Shown here: positions 17,455-23,022 of the stretch, piece after piece | How positions within the stretch are numbered: the stretch's first letter is position 1 | Layout: each line of letters opens with the position of its first letter | Assembly: GCA_032718475.1 (NCBI GenBank) | Contig: JAUCBJ010001008.1 | Location: forward strand, 1 to 23,022 | Direction: 5' to 3' | Length of the DNA: 23,022 nucleotides | Source of the DNA: Nemertoderma westbladi | Taxonomy: Eukaryota > Xenacoelomorpha > Nemertodermatida > Nemertodermatidae | Program-made: the position numbers and the translations under genes | Notes under the pieces: model-generated | Databases searched by the model: none | What the model saw: only the letters and a program-made list of their open reading frames with translations | Told to the model about the DNA's origin: nothing

Positions 17455-17734
17455 ACCGGCGATACACAGGTTGCCAGTATAATGTACGATGTCCATAAAA
17501 AACTATCACTCCTCACAGATCTTTTTAATAAAACTAGCAAGTCCCATAATTATGGTACACGTGCGGCATTATCTGGTAATTATTTTATTCCTCGTGTTCG
17601 ACATTTAGTTGCTAAAAACTCGCTGTCATACAACGGTCCAACTATATGGAATTTTTTAGACAATATTCTTAAATCTCTGCCAAACAAACATCTTTAAAAA
17701 AAAACTAAAACGTAAGTTATTAAATGACCTTTAG
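17455..17734 (+). pseudogene. LINE ORF2 C-terminal fragment
   Basis: The plus-strand frame encodes TGDTQVASIMYDVHKKL, HNYGTRAAL, FIPRVRHLVAKNSLSYNGP and IWNFL. This parallels the end of the minus-strand LINE (TGKHQVGIFMYELHNKL, QYNTRSVA, IPLVRLVTSQQTISFRGP), so the fragments are related but from different families. The frame stops at about 17697, but a one-base shift near 17675 lets it continue as KKKLKRKLLNDL to a stop at 17732-17734, the expected basic tail. The catalytic domains are absent, so the fragment cannot be functional. Confidence 0.8.
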
Positions 17735-18283
17735 TTTATCACATATATATTTTTTCTTTTAAGATTTTAGACTAACAAAATTTATTGTAAATTAACGTAT
17801 CTAGTCCCTGTCATGTACCTCAAATTCAATTAAATATAAATTAATTTATTTCGTCTTTTCAAACTTATCAATAACTATCTCAATTGTATTAATTCTTAAT
17901 AATAATTGTTAATTGTATTTTATACAGTACACAAGAGGTATGAAAAATAAAAGTTTACATTTAGTTGTGCATAATTTATGAATTCATCTTCAATTTTATT
18001 TTCAATTTGTTCCCCCCACCCCCCCTCACCCCAATCCTCTCTGGTTGCAGCTATTACCTGCATAGCTGGTTTGCAAGTAATTTCTTGTCTTCTTATAATA
18101 ATTTAATTGCTCTTCCATGGTGGCTGCGTATTTCTAGCTCACTGAGCTACATGCGGTCTCCATTCACTATTAAGAACATTGACCTGTGTTTAACAGTTTA
18201 ATAATATAATAATAGTAATACTCATATCTTATATATTTTTGGTGCGTTCTTCTATGTTAAAAGCTATTATTGTGAAAAATAAA

Positions 18284-18300
18284 TTTCAGTTCAGTTCAGT
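18284..18300 (+). repeat. (TTCAG)3 terminal repeat of the LINE
   Basis: Three TTCAG units plus T directly after GAAAAATAAA mark the 3' end of the truncated LINE. Confidence 0.8.
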
Positions 18301-19100
18301 CCTTGTGTGCGGTGCGTCTGTATGTCTGATATCAGGTAGATGAGAGAGCCCCCAGGGCGTAACATTGCGGACATGGGCTGTATTGGTAGAGAGAGAACTA
18401 CATACAAGACCACATGGAGGTTCATTGAGTGTATGGGAGTGGATGGGTTTATGGATGGAGGAGCCTAGACCATTGAATAATTAATTTAGTGCAGGGAGAT
18501 GTCGCGCCTAGTCTGACACCGAGAGGGCACACAGAAACACCAGAAGATGCCTTAACATCACTAACTATAGGCCTGTTTACTAGACACTATTAACCGCACA
18601 CTATAAAGGTAAACAATATCCTTATCGCATTTCCAGCTGCAGTGAGTGACAGTTAGCGGCAAACTACAGAGAGTTTCCAGATTACTAAGCGTTTCAAAAG
18701 TATTCAATTGTATCCTTTGGCGAAAAAATTTTGGTTGTTGCCATTTCAATTATGTTCAATTATATTCAATTGTCCCGTTCAACAACATTACATTACACTG
18801 GTACACATTTGATAAAATGTGTTCACAATTGTACAATTCTGCGTTTTCTGGTGGCCTGTACTGTACGTACATACTACAGTATAGGCCTAGGCTACAGAAA
18901 CATCGAACTTTTTTAACCTCAATAACTCGATTAACGATCCATACTAGCTGCCCGAGTACGATAGTTGCGCAATCCTACGCTTACGGTGCGCGCGCAAGCA
19001 CACAACTCCGCTACCGTAACAAATTGGCTACAATCGCGTTGATTAATCCTATCCATATGGATTCATACAGTATAATCTCCAATGCAATGTATTAGTCATA
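18301..19100. other. No recognised gene
   Basis: The 18301-18560 part is moderately GC-rich with GAGAGAG and GGATGG words but no convincing frame. A plus-strand frame at 18646-19095 (149 codons) has no signal, domain or codon pattern that supports it and contains low-complexity TATATTCAATTG-like DNA; it was not called. Confidence 0.5.
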
Positions 19101-19568
19101 CAGTATATTGACTTCTATTATGCGGCTATACATTATGTGTATACTGTAGCTGTGTATGTCTGTATGTGTACCTCATCAAGTAGGAATTCCAACTATTTTT
19201 TCATATAAATTATTTGCTCTTTCCTGTTCACTGAAACCAATATCCGTAGATGTAACGGCTGGTATCCAATGTACCTTTTTGGTAGGAGAGTTTGTGTTGG
19301 TCTATCAGTCCCTTTACTTTATTTCATAAAACACACCAATTATTTATTCATATAAACTGCCCCATTTACTAACATTGCGCTACTTTGCTTCCACTTAGCA
19401 ACTGCAAGTTTTTAATGTTTATTAGGTTGCGGTTTATATTGTTTAAGTATGGCGTGTTAGTGTAGTTATATTCATTCGCAGAATATTGTATTTTAGTGCG
19501 TGAAGTATTTTGTAAACTAAAAAACTAAAAATAACAAACTACTAACTAAAATACTAGTGACGGTCACT
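19101..19568 (+). promoter_or_regulatory. Presumed promoter and 5' UTR of the FReD gene
   Basis: The stretch before the signal-peptide ATG contains TATA-like words (CATATAAACT near 19350, GTTTATATTG near 19432) but no core promoter can be fixed. In the frame of the ATG there is a stop at 19518-19520. A perfect 13-base palindrome AGTGACGGTCACT (19556-19568) abuts the start codon. A at -3 gives an acceptable initiation context. Confidence 0.4.
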
Positions 19569-19676
19569 ATGTTCAAGGATACTCTTCTACTTTTGACTCA
19601 TGCAGCTCTTCTTGCTGCTGTGGAATGTTTGGGAGAGAGCCATGGGAACTCAACCGAATTGGTTGAAAGAGACAAT
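19569..19676 (+). CDS. FReD gene exon 1: signal peptide and short linker
   Basis: The ATG at 19569 opens a 36-codon frame ending at a GTAAGT donor (19677-19682), the consensus animal 5' splice site. The product starts MFKD, then a hydrophobic core TLLLLTHAALLAAV, then ECLGES, a classical secretory signal; cleavage is likely around residues 19-22. The rest (HGNSTELVERDN) carries one N-glycosylation sequon (NST). The exon ends in phase 0, and exon 2 at 22139 continues in phase 0 with an acidic DNDQEE stretch, so the two ends make one smooth hydrophilic linker. An in-frame stop upstream (19518-19520) supports the start. Secretion fits the extracellular FReD encoded by exon 2. It is not proven that this is the only exon 1 or that no exon lies between. 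Confidence 0.75.
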
Positions 19677-20125
19677 GTAAGTTTGTTATTTAATGTAGAA
19701 TCAATGTGTTTGTAGAGCCACTGAAGTTATAATGTTTAATGTTTAATAATTTAAGGGTGTAGAAAGTGTATCTAACTACACGTTTAACTAACTTTTGCTG
19801 TTAAAGTAAACCTTCTAATCGCGTTCTACTGTAAGTACGATTGGTGCAAATCAAGATTCTGTTTGACTGTTTGCAAAATTTACTGCTGTAACCTCTCTGC
19901 GTCTCAACTCATCTCTGACTTCCGTATCCTCTGCCAAGTTACTGTACACTGTTAAAAAACTATAGAGTTCATCAAATTACACATTAATAATAATAATAAT
20001 ATAAAAGTCACTTTTTCGAATTAAATTAGTTTCCCCCGCCGAAGGCATTCCATTTATTCCACCCAAGATAAATATGTATGTAGACCTACATACCTACCGC
20101 TAAAAGATCCCCACTTGCTCCACCA

Positions 20126-22075
20126 AAGCCTTGTTAAATAAATGTGTGAGTAAGCCTACCAGCCTTATTAAATAAATGTGTGAGTAAGCCTACCAGCCTT
20201 ATTATATAAATATGTGAGTAAGCCTACCAGCCTTATTAAATACATGTGTGAGTAAGCTTACCAGCCTTATTAAATAAATGTGTGAGTAAGCCTACCAGCC
20301 TTATTAAATAAATGTGCGAGTAAGCCTACCAGCCTTATTAAATAAATGTGTGAGTAAGCCTACCAGCCTTATTAAATAAATGTGTGAGTAAGCCTACCAG
20401 CCTTATTAAATAAATGTGTGAGTAAGCCTACCAGCCTTATTAAATAAATGTGCGAGTAAGCCTACCAGCCTTATTAAATAAATGTGTGAGTAAGCCTACC
20501 AGCCTTATTAAATAAATGTGTGAGTAAGCCTACCAGCCTTATTAAATAAATGTGTGAGTAAGCCTACCAGTCTTATTAAATAAATGTGTGAGTAAGCCTA
20601 CCAGCCTTATTATATAAATATGTGAGTAAGCCTACCAGCCTTATTAAATACATGTGTGAGTAAGCTTACCAGCCTTATTAAATAAATGTGTGAGTAAGCC
20701 TACCAGCCTTATTAAATAAATGTGCGAGTAAGCCTACCAGCCTTATTAAATAAATGTGTGAGTAAGCCTACCAGCCTTATTAAATAAATGTGTGAGTAAG
20801 CCTACCAGCCTTATTATATAAATATGTGAGTAAGCCTACCAGCCTTATTAAATACATGTGTGAGTAAGCTTACCAGCCTTATTAAATAAATGTGTGAGTA
20901 AGCCTACCAGCCTTATTAAATAAATGTGCGAGTAAGCCTACCAGCCTTATTAAATAAATGTGTGAGTAAGCCTACCAGCCTTATTAAATAAATGTGTGAG
21001 TAAGCCTACCAGCCTTATTAAATAAATGTGTGAGTAAGCCTACCAGTCTTATTAAATAAATGTGTGAGTAAGCCTACCAGCCTTATTATATAAATGTGTG
21101 AGTAAGCCTACCAGCCTTTGTTAAATAAATGTGTGAGTAAGCCTACCAGCCTTATTAAATAAATGTGTGAGTAAGCCTACCAGCCTTATTAAATAAATGT
21201 GTGAGTAAGCCTACCAGCCTTATTAAATAAATGTGTGAGTAAGCCTACCAGCCTTATTAAATAAATGTGTGAGTAAGCCTACCAGCCTTATTAAATAAAT
21301 GTGTGAGTAAGCCTACCAGCCTTATTATATAAATGTGTGAGTAAGCCTACCAGCCTTTGTTAAATAAATGTGTGAGTAAGCCTACCAGCCTTATTAAATA
21401 AATGTGTGAGTAAGCCTACCAGCCTTATTAAATAAATGTGTGAGTAAGCCTACCAGCCTTATTAAATAAATGTGTGAGTAAGCCTACCAGCCTTATTATA
21501 TAAATGTGTGAGTAAGCCTACCAGCCTTTGTTAAATAAATGTGTGAGCAAGCCTACCAGCCTTATTAAATAAATGTGTGAGTATGCCTACCAGCCTTATT
21601 AAATAAATGTGTGAGTAAGCCTACCAGACTTAAATAAATGTATGAGTAAGCCTACCAGCCTTATTAAATAAATGTGTGAGTAAGCCTACCAGCCTTATTA
21701 AATAAATGTGTGAGTAAGCCTACCAGCCTTATTAAATAAATGTGTGAGTAAGCCTATCAGCCTTATTAAATAAATGTGTGAGTAAGCCTACCAGCCTTAT
21801 TAAATAAATGTGTGAGTAAGCCTACCAGCCTTATTATATAAATGTGTGAGTAAGACTACCAGCCTTTGTTAAATAAATGTGTGAGTAAGCCTACTGTACC
21901 AGCCTTTGTTAAATAAATGTGTGAGTAAGCCTACCAGCCTTATTAAATAAATGTGTGAGTAAGCCTACCAGCCTTATTAAATAAATGTGTGAGTAAGCCT
22001 ACCAGCCTTATTAAATAAATGTGTGAGTAAGCCTACCAGCCTTATTAATTAAATGTGCGAGTAAGCCTACCAGTA
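20126..22075 (+). repeat. 34-bp intronic minisatellite, about 57 copies
   Basis: Reference unit 20195-20228: it starts AGCCTTATTAAATAAATG and continues TGTGAGTAAGCCTACC. Units are highly alike. Variants include TATATAAATATG, AATACATG, GTGCGAG and a 35-bp CCTTTGTTAAAT form. Variant TATATAAATATG recurs at 20203, 20611 and 20815 (12 and 6 units apart). TATATAAATGTG recurs at 21087, 21326, 21497 and 21835, with spacings that equal whole numbers of units once +1 and -3 variants are counted. On the sense strand of the FReD gene each unit has AATAAA followed by TGTGTGAG and the donor-like GTGAGTAAG. Confidence 0.97.
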
Positions 22076-22110
22076 AATAGATAAATAAATAGATAAATAG
22101 ATAAATAATC
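22073..22110 (+). repeat. TAAATAGA-type microsatellite
   Basis: An irregular run of TAAATAGATAAA units directly after the 34-bp array and just before the splice acceptor region. Confidence 0.85.
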
Positions 22111-22138
22111 TCAAGTTACGCAATAATTATTGTTTTAG

Positions 22139-22654
22139 GATAATGACCAAGAAGAAGTAGCTCTGGCTTCCACCCAAAGCATGTTAAACAAAAGAGGCAG
22201 AGATCCGATAGAGTCGGTTCGGGACGGGATAAAGATTCAACAAAGAGTTGATGGATCTGTTGACTTTCATCGTACCTGGAACGAATACGTTGAAGGATTT
22301 GGCGACTCGAATACCAATTTTTGGTTGGGGTTGGAGAAGATCCACAAGCTGAGTAAAGGCGTGGTGAAGTTGAGAGTCGATTTGTGGTTCACTGGAAGGG
22401 GGCCGGGAGATTCCAATGACGTACGGGGTGTAAGATGGAAGGATTACAACAACGAACACAAATACGCGGAATACGACAACTTCTTTGTCGGATCAGCTAC
22501 AACTAATTATCGCCTAGATATATACGGTTACCATGGTACTGCTGGTGACTCAATGGAGTTTCACGACGGTCTCCCATTCACTACCAAGGACCGCGATAAT
22601 GACCGCGCTAAATCCGACAACTGCGCCGTATTTAGTAATGGGGCGTGGTGGTAA
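22139..22654 (+). CDS. FReD gene exon 2: fibrinogen-related domain, ends at an early stop
   Basis: FReD proteins (ficolin, tachylectin, angiopoietin-like) are secreted and bind sugars or acetylated ligands. After the acceptor AG (22137-22138) the phase-0 frame gives an acidic linker and then, numbering from the exon 1 Met, QQRVDGSVDF (70-79), NFWLGLEKIH (96-105), LRVDL, YAEYDNF (145-151), GTAGDS (169-174), calcium-loop DRDND (187-191), NCA (197-199) and GAWW (204-207). TAA at 22652-22654 follows, where the family has a Tyr before KDC. The domain starts late: the first ~45 residues with the first cysteine pair and the DGGGWT motif are missing, replaced by RGRDPIESVRDGIKI. About 15-20 extra residues (FTGRGPGDSNDVRGVRWKDY region) lie between LRVDL and YAEY. 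Either a recent pseudogene or a truncated lectin-like protein. Confidence 0.8.
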   Translation, partial: DNDQEEVALASTQSMLNKRGRDPIESVRDGIKIQQRVDGSVDFHRTWNEYVEGFGDSNTNFWLGLEKIHKLSKGVVKLRVDLWFTGRGPGDSNDVRGVRWKDYNNEHKYAEYDNFFVGSATTNYRLDIYGYHGTAGDSMEFHDGLPFTTKDRDNDRAKSDNCAVFSNGAWW

Positions 22655-22777
22655 AAGGACTGCGCTAGAAGTAACTTGAACGGAGAATATGGTGCGGAGG
22701 AAGGGCAAGGACCTTATTGGTATCATTCTACTGGATATAATCCGGCTTCTCGAGTTGAAATGAAGATTTTGATTTAG
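22652..22777 (+). pseudogene. Remainder of the FReD behind the stop codon
   Basis: The same frame continues past TAA (22652-22654) with KDCARSNLNGEYG, then GPYWYH and VEMKIL, ending at TAG 22775-22777. This is the standard FReD end (KDCxxSNLNG, final M-K-I strand), including the partner cysteine for NCA. There is no frameshift or second stop, so the nonsense change is the only defect in this part and may be recent, polymorphic, or an assembly error. If translated through, the protein would have 248 codons. Confidence 0.8.
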
Positions 22778-23022
22778 TAAAACTGTAAGTTTTATATAAA
22801 ATTACTAAATAATTCCAACAGAGTTGCGTTGGAAACTAACTTTTACATTTAATTATAAAAGTAATTTTTATTCTACTGAGTAAAACCAGTTACCGCGGGT
22901 AGGAAACGCAATGTGTTAAAAATTTAATATGAAACATTAAATTTTATTTCACTAAATTCCTAATTCCTCCATCACCATCTCTATGAAATATTCTGCTATA
23001 TGGTTGGATTAAAGTATTTCGT
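22778..23022 (+). other. 3' flank of the FReD gene
   Basis: AT-rich, with no frame. A 10-bp inverted repeat AAAATTTAAT/ATTAAATTTT (22919-22928 and 22936-22945, 7-nt loop) and an ATTAAA poly(A)-like signal at 23008-23013 could belong to the 3' UTR. The transcript end is not certain. Confidence 0.4.

Larger units (their letters stand above)
17450..18300 (+). mobile_element. 5'-truncated LINE: C-terminal ORF2 fragment, 3' UTR and (TTCAG)3 tail
   Basis: Only the end of a LINE is present: about 90 codons of the ORF2 C-terminus (see 17455-17734), an AT-rich 3' UTR, and a tail AATAAATTTCAGTTCAGTTCAGT at the right end, where TTCAG is repeated three times (18284-18298). Short tandem 3' repeats instead of poly(A) are typical of CR1/L2-type LINEs. 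The left end is placed where similarity to the LINE at 9592-13510 begins, a few dozen bases right of the DNA transposon. A C-rich stretch (CCCCCCACCCCCCC, about 18012-18026) lies in the UTR. Confidence 0.75.
19677..22138 (+). other. Intron of the FReD gene (2462 bp)
   Basis: It starts GTAAGT and ends TTATTGTTTTAG, joining exons of matching phase 0. About 79% of it is the 34-bp minisatellite at 20126-22075. The unique part (19683-20125) has an (AAT)n run near 19986 and no frame resembling the missing N-terminal FReD segment. Confidence 0.75.

Noticed and set aside
18646-19095. 149-codon plus-strand frame
   Set aside because: No domain, signal or codon evidence, and it is upstream of the FReD gene with no splice link seen.
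22184-22459. 91-codon minus-strand frame opposite the FReD exon
   Set aside because: Antisense shadow of exon 2, which has clear family motifs on the plus strand.

Overview
This is eukaryotic, and very probably animal, DNA. It contains a spliced gene fragment with a secretory signal exon and a fibrinogen-related domain (FReD), animal-type non-LTR retrotransposons of the CR1/L2/Rex/jockey kind, a cut-and-paste DNA transposon, and very large minisatellite arrays. Nothing looks bacterial (no operons, no Shine-Dalgarno sites). The phylum is not resolved. FReD families, AT-rich intergenic DNA and frequent TAGGCCTAC/GTACCGGTAC words would fit a marine invertebrate such as an echinoderm, hemichordate or tunicate, but that is a guess.

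Layout. 1-540: GC-rich segment with a minus-strand open frame running off the left edge. 490-966: several perfect short hairpins. 1341-1530: 38/39-bp minisatellite. 1546-2705: no gene; contains a degenerate PyTGTC/GACAGA inverted repeat. 2706-8973: a 31-bp minisatellite of about 200 copies with nested segmental (higher-order) duplications of 1318 and 1699 bp. 9592-13510: a decayed minus-strand LINE (ORF1; ORF2 with zinc-binding N-terminus, endonuclease and reverse transcriptase), broken by frameshifts, stops and internal deletions. 13700-15410: dispersed repeats, a 56-bp duplication, C/G-palindrome clusters and a 68-bp tandem array. 15521-17391: a 1855-bp DNA transposon candidate with 62-bp terminal inverted repeats (60/62 matching) and a perfect 8-bp target-site duplication. 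17450-18300: a 5'-truncated plus-strand LINE ending in (TTCAG)3. 18301-19568: no recognised gene; the last part is the presumed promoter and 5' UTR of the FReD gene. 19569-22777: two-exon FReD gene whose 2462-bp intron is 79% a 34-bp minisatellite. 22778-23022: 3' flank.

The only candidate host gene is the FReD gene. Exon 1 (signal peptide) and exon 2 join in phase 0 at GT/AG sites, but exon 2 starts inside the usual FReD and a TAA replaces the codon after the conserved Ala-Trp-Trp, so it is either a pseudogene or a truncated secreted protein. The most noteworthy items are the transposon at 15529-17383 with hairpin tips, the intronic repeat in which every unit pairs an AATAAA poly(A) signal with a GTGAGTAAG U1-type donor motif, and the higher-order structure of the 31-bp array.
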